64,000 nucleotides of DNA from Corydoras sp. C115 (GCA_019802505.1 JAFMOC010000043.1:2363001-2427000), one strand, 5' to 3'. Shown: positions 21,078 through 33,566, numbered from the stretch's first letter. Numbers and translations: made by a program. Notes: a model not told the origin generated them from the sequence alone.

Positions 21078-22585
21078 GTAGTTTCAAAATGCAAAATATG
21101 GCAGCTCCACATCTGGGTCCATTGCTCCTAAACAGATATCTTTCGCATCTTTAGGTCCTGTCGTAGCTAACAGGGCTCGGCTTAATGTCCCCGTAACTGT
21201 CGGAGAGTATACATTATCTGGTCTACTTTCAGACTAATGCTGGATTTGACATTGATTTTGAGCAGTGCAGTATTTTCCTTTTCTTGTCCTGCCGTTTCTA
21301 CTTTCTTTAGATTTGCATTAGGTTGGGTTCTCAGTCATGCCGAACATGGCTTCGAAAAACAAGTAGTGTCTCTTAGCTGTCTGTATACACCACACATTCT
21401 ACTCAAAACACAATTACAGAGTGGTGTGAAGCTGTTGTGATTAGCATTTGCTGCATTTGGGTTAAAAGATAACGCGGAGAAAAAAAGATGTCCTGCAGTG
21501 AAGCATTTCGTTTAGGGTGCTGGTTTCCCGTTTTTATCTAAACTTTATCAGATGGTTTCAATACTAACTCTGTAGCGAAATCACGATCTGGCTTTGTATA
21601 TATATCTTGTCAGTATTTTCAGTTGTTTTCTCAGGAGTGTGTGTTCCTTTGCTAGTTTAGATTTCCCAGTTCCTGCAAATACCTTAATACGGGCTCAGTC
21701 TTAGATATGCCTATCTACATGCTGGGTAGGTTTCCTGCTGTGATGTTTAGCAATATCTCCTGTAGGAATAATGGAGAACTGCACATGATCTATATGTCTT
21801 TACACTAACAGCTCCATGTATGGTATCGATTTTACTAGAAAGCGCTGAGCTTTGTATTTTTTTTTAACTCGAACCTGTCACATGACCAGCATGCAGCCAC
21901 AGAACAGTCAAAACAGACTCTGTAGCGTGAACTAGAAACCAGGTCAGTGCCCTTTTTAAGAAAAGAAGAAGTTAGTGCACAGCAATGTTTTTTTTTTTTC
22001 GTATTCGGATAAGCTTTCTGCGGCGTGTGCATATGTGGCTTTCAGAAAATGCTGAGATATTTTGATCGAATGAACTCGAATACACTTAAATATTTTTTTG
22101 TTGTTGCTGTAAGCAGTAACTGAGCGTCTGATGTCAGATGCACTGCACAGAGCTATAGCTGAGCTCTGCTAACTTCTCTCACCTCGTTTGATTATCTCAA
22201 CTTCCACTCTCTAAGTGTTCAGTAGTTAACTAAGCTAAGAGGGAACAATCAAAGCCAGTGCTGGGCCTTACGACCTAAAATCAACTTTTAAATGCAAAAC
22301 TAACAGCATCAAGCAGACTTTAATTTATTTATTTATTGTGATTTTTTTTTTTTTACTTTGCTTTTATGGATTCCTTATTTTCTTTCAGTGGTTACCTTCC
22401 TTCGTAGGTCCTCTCATCTCAAAGAAAAATGACTGCTGCGGCGCGGAAACTGTGTTTAAGGCGCCTGAATTGACTATTTTTAAACCACTTGATTAAATTA
22501 GGGCACTTTAATATGTTTAGGTTTGGAGCAAATTATTCATTAATGTTAATGCATTGAATAAAAATTCCATAAACGGATCGTTTGA
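21078..22585 (+). other. Probable tmem86a 3' UTR
   Basis: This SINE-free, AT-rich sequence follows the stop codon and ends near an AATAAA at 22557-22562. Further AATAAA signals (for example 24310-24315) allow a longer form. Confidence 0.5.
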
Positions 22586-24597
22586 GCCACGTTTACCATC
22601 CAGCCTCTGTACCAGATGGTCCACTGTGATTATATAGGTGTTGGACTAAACAGTTGTTGCTTTGTCCTTCAGTCTATCAGATGCTTTGTGTTGTTGCTGT
22701 TTTTTGCCGCTGACATTGTCTATAAAAAGGGATCAGCACCTGGCCTTCTATTGCTGCTAAACCAGGGGGAAACAAACTACGATGAAAATGCTATCAGGCT
22801 TTTTATGTGTACAGCTGTTACACCTGAGCTGGGTACATAAACAGTCAAGCGCACAATGTTTTGCTGCCATAAAGGTAGTGTAGCAAGCAGATCTCAATCA
22901 GGACAGTATGTATTGTTATGCCCCTTCATCCGTGTACTTATGCTTGCATTGTTTTACTGTTTAAATATAATGTTGTTGTTATTATTATAATAATTATTAT
23001 ATTGTTTTGCTTGTCATTTGCCATTTATAGACCCTTATGTTTCTTGGTCATGTTTTATCAAGGTGGTGTGGTAACCAGTGCCATTGCCTCACTGCATGAA
23101 GGGCCCGGGCTCAGTTTCTGTCTGGGCCCTGTCTGTGTTTGCATGCATCTTCTGCACTGTCCACAGTCAGGTGAATTGGAGCTGGCTAAATTTCCCTTAG
23201 GTAAAAATGTGTGTGATTGTGTTTATTCATCTGTCTGACCAGGATGTATTCCTGCCTTTCACCCGTTAAGTGCATAAAGTGGCTCCAGCAATCCCTAAAG
23301 ATATTTGAATGAACAGAACTATAGTCAGTGGTAGGTTTACCTGCAATAGGAATATTAGCAATCAATGTTTCACACTTAAGTAAAGGAATATTAGCACTTT
23401 GGGAAATAACCACATTGTGACACACTTGGGCAGTGAGTGATTTCAGGGGTTTTGTCTTCCCGTTCTAGAGTCTTGGTGTCAGCAAAACATTTGCTGTGTC
23501 AGACTGAAACCTGTCAGGCATAACGCACTTAGTCATCAGGAAAAATGTCTATGGCTTTTGTGTTGTTGAGGTCATTGGTTACAAAGTATTGAAGATTTTT
23601 GGACAGTACGATTTTTAAATCATCTGTATCTAGAACCTTCAATGGTCTGCTTTATTGGTTTGCATTGAACCTTTAATGGTTAAAAGGGCTTTTAGAGGTC
23701 AAACAGAAGAGAACTGAAAGTTTCCATGACATTCCTCAATCAGGTTAAATGTCATTCTTAACTGGTGGTACTGTGGTATGTCCCCAATGTAGAATGTGAC
23801 CTGATGGAAAATTAGGGCCAGTCTGTACTTTTCTGAGTGTAAGCATTGTGTTCCATGGCTCCAAAAGTAAAAGATAAAATAAACCTTCAATGCATGTTAT
23901 TAACAGACATCAGTTTTCTCATAACAATATTCCAGTCTTATAGAGATTAACAGGTGCAGTCACACGCACACCCAAACCTTAAAGAAGGGCAACAACGGGA
24001 GCAATGGCAGAAGATCACAGGGTAAATATTTCCTTTCTATCTGCCTTTTCTCCTACAGGAGGCTACTCATGACTTCTGGTAGCCTTTGGTTGCTTTAATG
24101 TCTCTGTCAACACACTACTGTTACATCTTTTGTATCCGGACAAAGAGATGTTGAAAAGTGCTCCATGAATACAGTGTGCGCAGTGGTTGAATGTGGTTGT
24201 TTTTATTACATGTTCATTTAGAAGGTTCAGGAAGAGAAATAAGAATGAATAGCATCTGCCGCTGTCCTGGCACAAAAGGTTGTTATTGCGTTTTTCAGTT
24301 CCATCGTATAATAAAGCCACGGTTCCATTTGGTTATGTCTTGTGGCTGGTAAAGTAAGTTGTGATGAGGCCTCATGACTCTCGAAGCTGATACATGGAGC
24401 CTGCAGTTTGTTATGTGATATTCTGTAAATGGTAAGCTAGTTATGTTGTTAAACTTTAATACCGTTAGCGCAATCTAAATAACAGGCACTTATTTTTTCC
24501 CTTCACTTAAGCCCCAGCAATATCAGGTTGCTGGTGGAAGGCAGGACATGCACTTTTTTTTGCATCCAAAGGTTGAGTTTATAGTTTATGTGAGGGG

Positions 24598-24631
<34 letters not shown>

Positions 24632-25365
24632 TTTATTGTCTTCAGTCTTACTTCTTTCTTGTTTAATAAAATATTTATATTTTCGGTGAAGGTTATAGAC
24701 TGAGAAACAAAAGAATGAAAAAAAAAAGCTATTAATAGTAAATGTTAAAATTTAGGACTGGATAAATTGAGCGTATGCCCACTTACAGACAGGCTCAGTT
24801 ACTGAATACAGTAAACCTCTTGCACATCCGTGCATATGACATTTCAAAAGAGTGGTTAACAAGTATGAGTGTCAGTTCATTGGAGAATCTTGTGGTTGTA
24901 GACTTTTAATCATCAAGGGAAACACTTTTGTGAAGCATTATATATTTCTTATTGTAAAGCAGTGATTGTTTAGCGTGAATCCTTTTATCATTCAAGTTAT
25001 TCAGTATTTTTTCAGTATTTCAGTACTCTCATAAATGTCTGGTTTTGTTTACTTTCTTTCTTTGCGGCTCTTGACCATATTACTCATTTTCTGTAGTGGA
25101 ATTTGCTATGAATGTGATTGAATCAATAGAATAAATAAATGCAATTGCAATGCAACAGACATCTGTCGGATGAGGTGTTTTCTTGCATGTGAGAGCTGAA
25201 ATGCACAGTTATAACCAGACCCGGAGCCTATACAGTGAAAGTCGAGAAGATTTTCAGTTGAGTAACCTTCACAGCCTGACAGACCTCCATCAGGAGGACA
25301 TCCAATCTCTATAAAAGGCCACTTAGGTAAATATCAAATATCATGAGTGAGAATGAGACAGAAGT

Positions 25366-25413
<48 letters not shown>

Positions 25414-25551
25414 GATTAGGATTTATGTTGTCTTTATTATTACTGTCTTGCATCTAACCAGGTTATGATGTGATTATTCCCTGTCACTGTCACTTCAGCT
25501 TGCTTTTTGAGGTTTTGGCTCAGAACACTCTTTTTAATGATTAAATTTTAT
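22586..25551. other. Gene-free stretch
   Basis: No exon was supported. It holds a TA tract at 24601-24629 and a GT tract at 25365-25408; the rest is unique AT-rich sequence. Confidence 0.6.
25365..25408 (+). repeat. (TG)n microsatellite
   Basis: A nearly uninterrupted TG run. Confidence 0.9.
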
Positions 25552-25564
25552 TAATAATATTATT

Positions 25565-25690
25565 CATTCATTCATTATCTTCCGCTTTATCCTCTATTAG
25601 GGTCGCAGTGGGGTTCCCCATGCCCATCCAGGGGAGAACATCTCGGGCGCTGGGCAGATAGACCCAGGACGGGGCGCCAATCCATCGCTG
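25565..25690 (-). mobile_element. Family-1 SINE, 5'-truncated
   Basis: Only the 3' ~125 bases are present, ending at CAGCGATGGATTGGCG. Target duplications taataatattatt (25552-25564 and 25691-25703) hug the truncated copy, so it was inserted in this short form. Confidence 0.9.
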
Positions 25691-25703
25691 TAATAATATT
25701 ATT

Positions 25704-26984
25704 TTAATAATAATAATATTTATCATCAAACATGTAGCCAGGCATTTTCGACATGATTCCAACTTAAAAAAACGCAGTTTTCTTTTATAGAATGTTAGCG
25801 CTTTAATGAGAAAAGCAAGGATGATAAACAGCATGATTGGATGAGTGTGGTGTGCAACAAATTGTCTTAGGCACAAAATGACCTTATTCCCCCTTAACAC
25901 CTCTGTGATGAACTACAACCAAGATTGTAAGCCAGCCTCTCTTGTGCAACATTAGCGTCTTCTGAATGAGTGTGAGGTAATATAAATTTGATGTTTTTTG
26001 CTACAGGACATATGAAATACTGCTAAACATGTATGAACATTATGTAATGACTGTGGGTTGTAGTATGTAAGAGTGATGTCATAGGAATTTAACTTATTTT
26101 TGTCATGGTTATATATTTGTGTTGATTTTAAAAGCTTTAGAACATTTCTGTATTTCTTGTTTGTGTCCATTATGAGGGCATCGAGTGTTCCTCTGATCTC
26201 CTTTCAGGTCTGTTCCCCTTCTTGCTTTAGATTAAGGAAAAGAACAAGCTGGTTTAGATCACACAGAGAGGCTCTGTCTGTATATCAATAGAATGCCTGG
26301 TCAGGTTTCCTGTGTGGAAGCAGGACTCTAAAAGAGCCCACTGTAGAGAGGAACACTGCACCAGGTTAGGCTGCTAGTGAGCTGAATTCTGATACAAATG
26401 CCTGACACATTGCCACAACCATCTGCAGTGCTGCTGGAACGACCACAATCTCGCGACATGCCTGACGTCTTGTGGTCATGTCGCGTAATTACAGTCAAAG
26501 AAGCTTAACACTGAAGACGTTTCCCACTGAAAGAGTGACCACTCTGACTGTTTGGTATGCAGTACAAGCCTGTTAAAACCGTTCACATGATTAAGTGGCT
26601 TTAACACAAGTCTTAACATGCTCATAATTGAGAGTGGAAAGATTGTGACCCCAGGGACCGTTCCAGTTCCTCGGACAAGCGGTTTTAATAATGTGTATGC
26701 TCGCACTTTTCACATGACCATAATGTCCTCAGCTGAGTGGCTTGATGAATGTTTGCCTTAATGTGATTATTGTTGCATGCCTGACTAAACATGACTGCTG
26801 GTCAGAGTGTCCTGTCGACTGCAGGAGTTAAGGTCAGAGCCAAGCAGCAAGTTATGATTTATTAATATTTATACATCTCTTGCTGATGTTCTTTAAAAAC
26901 ATATAAAATGCAGATGCATCATGTAGAATTTCCAGCCCAAGCCTATTTAAGGGATCTATTTTGCTTACTGTACTTAAACACAAA
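25704..26984. other. Gene-free stretch
   Basis: AT-rich unique sequence; nothing recognised. Confidence 0.5.
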
Positions 26985-27021
26985 GGAATCTATCCTCCAC
27001 ATTTAACCCATCTGTGCAGTA

Positions 27022-27062
<41 letters not shown>

Positions 27063-27205
27063 AGTGAGGACAGCACACATGTCCGGAGTAGTTAGCAGCC
27101 CTGTATACGGCACCCGGGGAGCAATTGGGGTTAGAACATGGTGGGACCAGGAATCAAACCTACAGGTAATAAGTCCGGTTCCTTACCCACAGGCCTATGA
27201 CTGAT
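26985..27205 (-). mobile_element. Family-3 tRNA-like SINE with (AC)n
   Basis: It contains atcctccacatttaacccat, an AC microsatellite (27023-27060), cacccggggagcaattgggg and the complement of a tRNA-like head (ccaggaatcaaacctac). Confidence 0.65.
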
Positions 27206-28685
27206 TCTACATGTGCAATAGTGCCACCAGAGGTAGGTTTTTTGTTGGTGGTCTCATGTGCATCTGAGGTATTGTTTAACCCTATGTTTGGTATGTAGAA
27301 TGTCCACGTAGGTATTTGATTGAATTGATTTATCACAATTATTTCATCAGCTTTATGCTTTAAAAAATATTTTATTATTTTGCCAATATGCTCTGCAATT
27401 AAATCCTTTCCTTCAACAAACCATGAATTAATTATTTCCTGGACAAGCAGCTTGCTCTGGATCTTTTACTTTCCAACAACAGAATCTCTTCTGTGTTATT
27501 TTGCGCTGTCCAGATGGAGACGGGGAGGCTTCGGACCCCATCGGTGTAATTTTGCTGATGGTTGTCTCAGATGACCATGTTTTCTTTGTATTAGGCCACA
27601 TGTGGTAGAGGTGAATTGAGAAAGGTGCAGACATTTCTGTGATGCACAGCATGGCCCCTTAGAGGCACACTAAAGGCAGGCTTGGCTTCATGCAGTGTAC
27701 ATACAGAACAGTATTGTCAGTGGAGGCTTTGTGAGTGTTGAAAGCAACTGCTTCTCAGTGTCCCTTCAGAAACCAAGCCTGTAATACAATTTCCTGATAT
27801 CTGGGTATATTTTTTGACCATGAAAAAGATTTCAACTTCATAGTACACAGATAGATATGTATTAAAGGTTCAGGGATATTCCTCTTAATTGTTAAATTCA
27901 GATGTTTTTATTTTGTCACTGCAGGTGTATAGAATTCAGCACCTAGTGATGCATTTTGTGGGAAAATGTATAATAAAGGTTCTTTTCTGTTCCAGCATGT
28001 TGCATCCTAAAGTTAAAAGCTAGATCTCTAAATGTACGGCAAATCATCTTCAGGATAAACCACAATAGCGATTATATCAGTCCCTCTCATCCATTATCAG
28101 TATCTGAATTCACAAATCTCCTTCTAGGCCAATATTTTGTTAAATTCACAGATCAGTGCATGCTTTTATAGCTAAAGAGGGAAAACCTTTTTAAAATGTA
28201 ATGTCATAAAAGCTTTAGTAGATGTCCTCATACTTTTGTCCATATAGTGTACATAGGCTCCCCTGTCAGATGTAGAGATGTCCTAAAAAAATGACAATTG
28301 TCTTCCTTTCTAAATGTTAATCCCCCTTTTTTAAAACCATAATTGGAGAAGGGAGTCCTAAAAATACAGTAAAGCAGACATTATCGAGTCACATCCAACC
28401 AGAGAGACTGAGCAAAGTTTCAATGACCTATTTCATTAATATGCCAGTGCTGGAAGAACTTCACGCATGGATTACAATGGCCTTTCTGCAGTTTATTAAG
28501 CCTCTTTTTTTCCATTCAAGTGGTCATTATTGCCTGTGAGCTAAAGCACACTGCGGTATGAGAATGCACAGTGTAGAACACACAGTTCATCTAGAAATCA
28601 CTGCAAACACATTTTAACTCATGGAAAACTTAAATTCAATTTAGAATTTAAAGCAATTAATGACATCACAGAATGTCGTAAATGT
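27206..28685. other. Gene-free stretch
   Basis: No exon was supported. A DNA-transposon end (acttttgtccatatagtgta, about 28233-28252) is the only repeat recognised. Confidence 0.5.
28225..28260 (+). mobile_element. DNA-transposon terminal sequence (CATATAGTGTA end)
   Basis: The piece tcctcatacttttgtccata plus tagtgtac is a very common terminal motif of teleost non-autonomous DNA transposons. The matching other end was not located. Confidence 0.45.
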
Positions 28686-28687
28686 CA

Positions 28688-28790
28688 TAAATTGCCCCAT
28701 ATATATATGCCCTAAACATTCTCCCCTGGGTGGGCATGGGGAACCCCCCCTGTGACCCTAGACCCTAGTTTAGGATTAAGTGGAATAAAA
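28688..28790 (+). mobile_element. Family-1 SINE, old 3' fragment
   Basis: The pieces attgccccatata and cattctcccctgggtgggca are recognisable, but the middle is deleted. Confidence 0.6.
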
Positions 28791-29221
28791 TAAAATTAGG
28801 TAAAGCTTTGTATAAAAGCATTCGCCACACAGGTTATTACTTACTGTTCCTCTTGACAACTCTTTCTTTAGTGGGTCTTTCATACCCTGAGGGTGGCCTC
28901 CTTCTCACAGCCATCTTCTTCTAAGATATAGAAGCATCTCCATTTGCTTTTTCAACCCTGGTGCACTGGTCATGTGTCTCTCAGCACTACAGCCTTTTGG
29001 CCCCTATTATCTTGTGGGGCTTTTCATTTCATGGTCATGTGCCTGCTGCTGCTTTTAGGAGCCTCACACTTCAGACTAATCTGTGGAAGCATAAGACAAT
29101 CCAGAGAGCAGAAAAAGGGCACTGCTGTGTTTCACTGAGTTTATTGTCTTAAAATGTAAATAAGCTGTATGAAAAGTGTACGAAAACCTATTACTGAAAA
29201 TAGTTTAATAAGACATCAGCA

Positions 29222-29491
29222 GAGTTTCCATGTTCTCCCCGTGTCCGCGTGAGTTTCCTCAGTGTTCTCCGGTTTCCTCCCACAGTGCAAAAAAATGGAT
29301 CAAGTCAATTGAGTTCTCAAATTGCCCCATATAGTAGAGTGTGTCTGTGTGAGTGAGTGTGTGCCCAGCGATAGATTGGCGCCCTGTCCTGGGTGTATCT
29401 GCCCAGCGCCCGAAACGTTCTCCCCTGGATGGGCATGGGGAACCCCACCGCGACACTAATATAGGATAAAGCGGAAGATAATGGATGGATG
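29222..29491 (+). mobile_element. Family-1 SINE, 5'-truncated (first of three at one site)
   Basis: It starts at GAGTTTCCATGTTCTCC. The target agacatcagca lies at 29211-29221 on the left and 29494-29504 on the right. Confidence 0.88.
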
Positions 29492-29509
29492 GAAGACATC
29501 AGCATTACA

Positions 29510-29642
29510 TTCATTCATTCATTCATTCATTATGTTCTGCTTTATCCTCTATTAGGGTCACGGTGGGGTTCCCCATGCCCATCCAGGGGAGAACGTCTCA
29601 GGCGCTGGGCAGATACACCCAGGACAAGGCGCCAATCTATCG
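29510..29642 (-). mobile_element. Family-1 SINE, 5'-truncated (second of three)
   Basis: This is the 3' half only, in the opposite orientation to its left neighbour. It is bounded by catcagcattaca at about 29497-29509 and 29643-29655. Confidence 0.88.
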
Positions 29643-29655
29643 CATCAGCATTACA

Positions 29656-29960
29656 TTCATTCATTATCTTCCGCTTTATCCTCTATTAGGGTCGCGGTGG
29701 GGTTCCCCATGCCCATCCAGGAGAGAACGTCTCGGGCGCTGGGCAGATAGACCCAGAACAGGGCGCCAATCCATCGCTGGGCACATACTCACTCACACAC
29801 AGACACACTCTATATGGGGCAATTTGGAGAATTCAATTGACTTGATCCATGTTTTTGGACTGTGGGAGGAAACCGGAGAACCCGGAGGAAACCCACGCAG
29901 ACACGGGGAGAGCATGGAAACTCCACCCAGATGGGGATTCGAACCGGGAACCCCTAGCGG
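29656..29960 (-). mobile_element. Family-1 SINE (third of three)
   Basis: This copy is nearly full length but lacks the first ~50 head bases. It is bounded by catcagcattaca (29643-29655) and catcagcatt (29961-29970). Confidence 0.88.
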
Positions 29961-30179
29961 CATCAGCATTCCAGTATGTTGAAAATATATAAATATTCAT
30001 GAAATCTTGGCTTTTGACACTTTAAATGTTCTCCTGTACACAGAGTTAATGCAAAACTCCACATGCACTGAATCTCAGCACAGACACATATTTATTTAAC
30101 AACATTGTGAACAGAAATGTAATTATAATAGTTTCACGTCGATTCAGGATGATCACAGGAGCAGTTTAAAGATCATTTT

Positions 30180-30320
30180 ATCTTCACCGGAAACAATACA
30201 CGTTTGACGTCATTTCCCCGCGAAACACGCCCCCCTACAAACAGTGGCGGCAGTGCAGGCAGCGCGGCTCTGTGATCTGCAGCATCAGTTCATCAGCAGA
30301 CTGACCTCTGAACAGGTCTG
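30180..30320. promoter_or_regulatory. Isolated promoter-like cluster
   Basis: A full CRE (TGACGTCA, 30205-30212) lies close to an ETS core (accggaaac, about 30186-30194). A CG-richer stretch (ccccgcgaaacacgcccccc) follows, then GCGGCAGTGCAGGCAGCGCGG. The surroundings are AT-rich and no coding exon follows. Activity is inferred. Confidence 0.4.
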
Positions 30321-30474
30321 TTCTAATGCACCTCATACACAATCTTTCACATGGAAGCGTGAAGTTCGTTCAAATGAGTTTTTTAATGTTCATAAGAATG
30401 TATGTGCAAAGAAAAACTAATGCGTTTGTTTGGTTTACAAATACTCTGTTTATTACTGATACAGATAAAAGTCA

Positions 30475-30822
30475 TTCATTCATTCATTCATTATCATCCT
30501 GCTTTATTCTCTGTTAGGGTCGCGGTGGGGTTCCCCATGCCCATCCAGGGGAGAACGTCTCGGGCGCCGGGCAGATACACCCAGGACAGGGCGCCAACTA
30601 TCGCTGTGCACACACTCACGCACACAAACACACTCTATATGGGGCAATTTGGAGAACACAATTGACTTGATACATGTATTTGGATTGTGGGAGGAAACCG
30701 GAGAACCCGGAGGAAACCCACGCGGACACGGGGAGGACATGGAAACTCCACCCAGATGGGGATTCGAACCAGGAATCCCTAGTGCTGAGAGGAGAACATG
30801 CTAACCACTAAGCCACCGTGCC
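30475..30822 (-). mobile_element. Family-1 SINE with unusually long flanking duplication
   Basis: This copy is nearly full length. The flank tttattactgatacagataa and on to aaagtcat (about 30446-30475) is repeated with one substitution at about 30828-30856. Confidence 0.87.
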
Positions 30823-30976
30823 TTCTCAGTTTATTACTGATGCAGATAAAAGTCATATTCACATAAAATCTTAATGTTTTACGGAAAATACGAGACCCAT
30901 TTTGCTTTTGACTTACGAATGAAAATTGTTCTTCGGTTTGTGAATCGTTAGTTAAGTTTGGTTTTTGGTTGAATTC

Positions 30977-31185
30977 ACTTTTACATTTACATTTGGTCAT
31001 TTATTGGACGCTTTTATCGAAAGCGACTTACAAGGTGAGCACAGGGTTCATCACAACATCCCTGGAGCAATGAGGGTTAAGGGTCTTGCTCAAGGACCCA
31101 CACTGGTAACTTCAGTGGACCTGGGATTTGAACCCCCAACCTTCAGATTGATAGCTCAACACCCTGACCACTGAGCTACCACACC
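30977..31185 (-). mobile_element. Family-2 tRNA-like SINE, best copy
   Basis: The complement of a tRNA-like head is clear: B box GGTTCAAATCC (from gggatttgaaccccc) and A box TAGCTCAGTGG (from ccactgagctaccac). The tail corresponds to tttacatttacatttggtca. Confidence 0.75.
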
Positions 31186-31246
31186 CTCTTTTACTGCTCA
31201 GCATCTTTTATCGACTTTTCATTTTAAAACATTAATGTTTCTAAAG

Positions 31247-31578
31247 CGGCACGGTGGCTTAGTGGTTAGCACGTTCTCCTCTCAGCGCTAGGGATTCCCG
31301 GTTCGAATCCCCATCTGGTTGGAGTTTCCATGTTCTCCCCGTGTCTGTGTGGGTTTCCTCCGGGTTCTCCGGTTTCCTCCCAAAACCATGAATCAAGTCA
31401 ATTGAGTTCTCCAAATTGCCCCATATAGAGTGTGTTTGTGTGAGTGAGTGTGTGCCCAGCGATAGATTGGCGTCCTGTCCTGGTTGTATCTGCCCAGCGC
31501 CCAAAACGTTCTCCCCTGGATGGACATGGGGAACCCCACCGCGACCCTAATAGAGGATAAAGCGTAAGATAATGAATG
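31247..31578 (+). mobile_element. Family-1 SINE
   Basis: Full length, with target duplications aatgtttctaaagc at 31234-31247 and 31579-31592. Confidence 0.88.
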
Positions 31579-31592
31579 AATGTTTCTAAAGC

Positions 31593-32014
31593 TCCAAACA
31601 CAAGTGGACACTTATGATTCATTTCTAATACCAGGTGTGAATGCATGTGCTTATTGTTTTGTCTAATATACATATTCACATAAAAGCAGACTTCTGATAA
31701 CTGTTCATAATGTGTACTTACTTTGAGGAATGAAACACGTTGCCATTTTGATTCCAGTACCTCTGGGTTTCATAGATAGATCTGCAGCATGTAAACTACC
31801 ATTTAATTTTTGAGTGGATAATTGTAATGTTGGTGTTAAAAAGTAGCATTAAAAATTCTAAAAGTAAATCTGCTGTTCTGTTAGAGCTTAATAGCTATAA
31901 TTGTAGAGACATGAAAGGTTGCTGGAATTTAAAATAAAAAAATCCAAATAAACTTGAAACTATATGTATGTATTGTTTCAGGTTTCTATGCTGGCAGAAT
32001 GAGAACTAAAGGAT
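31593..32014. other. Gene-free stretch
   Basis: AT-rich unique sequence; nothing recognised. Confidence 0.5.
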
Positions 32015-32026
32015 CTAAAGCACAAT

Positions 32027-32294
32027 TCATTCATTCATTATCTCCCCCTTTATCCTCTATTAGGGTCGCGGGGGAGTTCCCCATGCCCATCCAGGGGAGA
32101 ACGTAACGCGGCCAATTTTGAGAATTCAGTTGACTTGATCCATGTTTTTGGACTGTGGGAGGAAACCGGAGAACCCGGAGGAAACCCACGCAGACACAGG
32201 GAGAACATGGAAACTCCACCCAGATGGGGATTCGAACCGGGAATCCCTAGTGCTGAGAGGAGAACGTGCTAAACCACTAAGCCACCGAGCCACC
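32027..32294 (-). mobile_element. Family-1 SINE with internal deletion
   Basis: Target duplications ctaaagcacaat lie at 32015-32026 and 32295-32306. About 80 bases of the body are missing after GGGGAGAACGT. Confidence 0.87.
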
Positions 32295-32335
32295 CTAAAG
32301 CACAATAACAAATTTCAATAATAATTCAAAGAATT

Positions 32336-32684
32336 GGCGGCACGGTGGCTTAGTGGTTAGCACGTTCGCCTCTCAGCGCTAGGGATTCCCGGTTCGAATC
32401 CCGATCTGGGTGGAGTTTTCATGTTCTCCCCGTGTCTGTGTGGGTTTCCTCCGGGTTCGCCGGTTTCCTCCCACCGTCCAAAAACATGGATCAAGTCAAT
32501 TGAATTCTCAAAATTGCCCCATATAGAGTGTGTCTGTGTGAGTGAGTGTGTGCCCAGCGATGGATTGGCGCCCTGTCCTGGGTCTATCTGCCCAGTGCCC
32601 GAGACGTTCTCCCATGGATGGGCATGGGGAACCCCACCGCGACCCTAATAGAGGATAAAGCGGGAGATGATGAATGAATGAATG
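32336..32684 (+). mobile_element. Family-1 SINE
   Basis: Full length, with target duplications aattcaaagaatt at 32323-32335 and 32685-32697. Confidence 0.9.
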
Positions 32685-32779
32685 AATTCAAAGAATTTTC
32701 AAAGAATTAAAAAAAGCTTCAATAAAATGTTGAGGTGTTTTTACACTGCCTTGTGTATAAACTCAGGCTTTTTGATCTT

Positions 32780-32930
32780 TTTGGGTGGTAGATGATTTTT
32801 AGCACTGCTGTGACACTGATGTAGTGATGATGGTGGTGGTGTAAGTGGATCAAATGCAGCAGTACTAAATGTCATTTTTGGCGCAGTACTGTTAATGACC
32901 AACAGGGAGCAGCTTGGTATCTTGGGATTC
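32780..32930 (+). mobile_element. GGTGGTGG-type interspersed repeat
   Basis: The piece gtgacactgatgtagtgatg, then gtggtggtg, matches the copy at 44455-44635. I recall this repeat from otophysan fish genomes; its class is unclear. Confidence 0.45.
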
Positions 32931-33565
32931 CAGGAGCGTGACGGGTTTACTCCTCAGTCATAAAACAGATGGCGTGAGACAACGAATATATCAGCAGCTC
33001 CAGCTTAATTACTTTCGAGTGGCACGCTGTGCTTCTATTAAGACACCAGGCTGCGAATAGCACACAATCCAGAGTCTACTAATTCACTTCTTTAAATGTT
33101 TATTAAAAAATCTTGCCTGATAAATGGCTGTGTGGTTGCTGTTTCACGAGTATTGCTCCCACAGAAATCCAGAGATATTTACAAAAGCTATAAACCTTTA
33201 AGTATGATAATAGAGCTCTGTTCCAAGGGTTATGTTGTGAAAATGACAAAAAACAAACATTACATTTATTAAGTTGGATAAGTAGTGGCTGCAATTACGT
33301 TGAATTTCCCCGTTGTGGGACTAATAAAGGGATATCAATCAAAGTTTTAGAAATTAAACCCTTTAACACCTTGTGCCGGTTTTGTTTTATTTCTTGGTTT
33401 AATCCTCCCGCTGGTTAGAAAGAAACAACACTTGTTCTTTACTGTTGGGAATATCTGTTTGCAAATAAAATGGAAAAGTGAGATCTATTCACATATTATC
33501 ATTCAAGATAACATTTCCTAAACAAGAAGTGAATCCATATCTACTTAAAGTTTAGACACTTGTGC

Positions 33566-33566
<1 letters not shown>
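32931..33566. other. Gene-free stretch
   Basis: The only feature recognised is an inverted LINE-type end (tgaatttccccgttgtggga, about 33300-33319). Confidence 0.5.
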
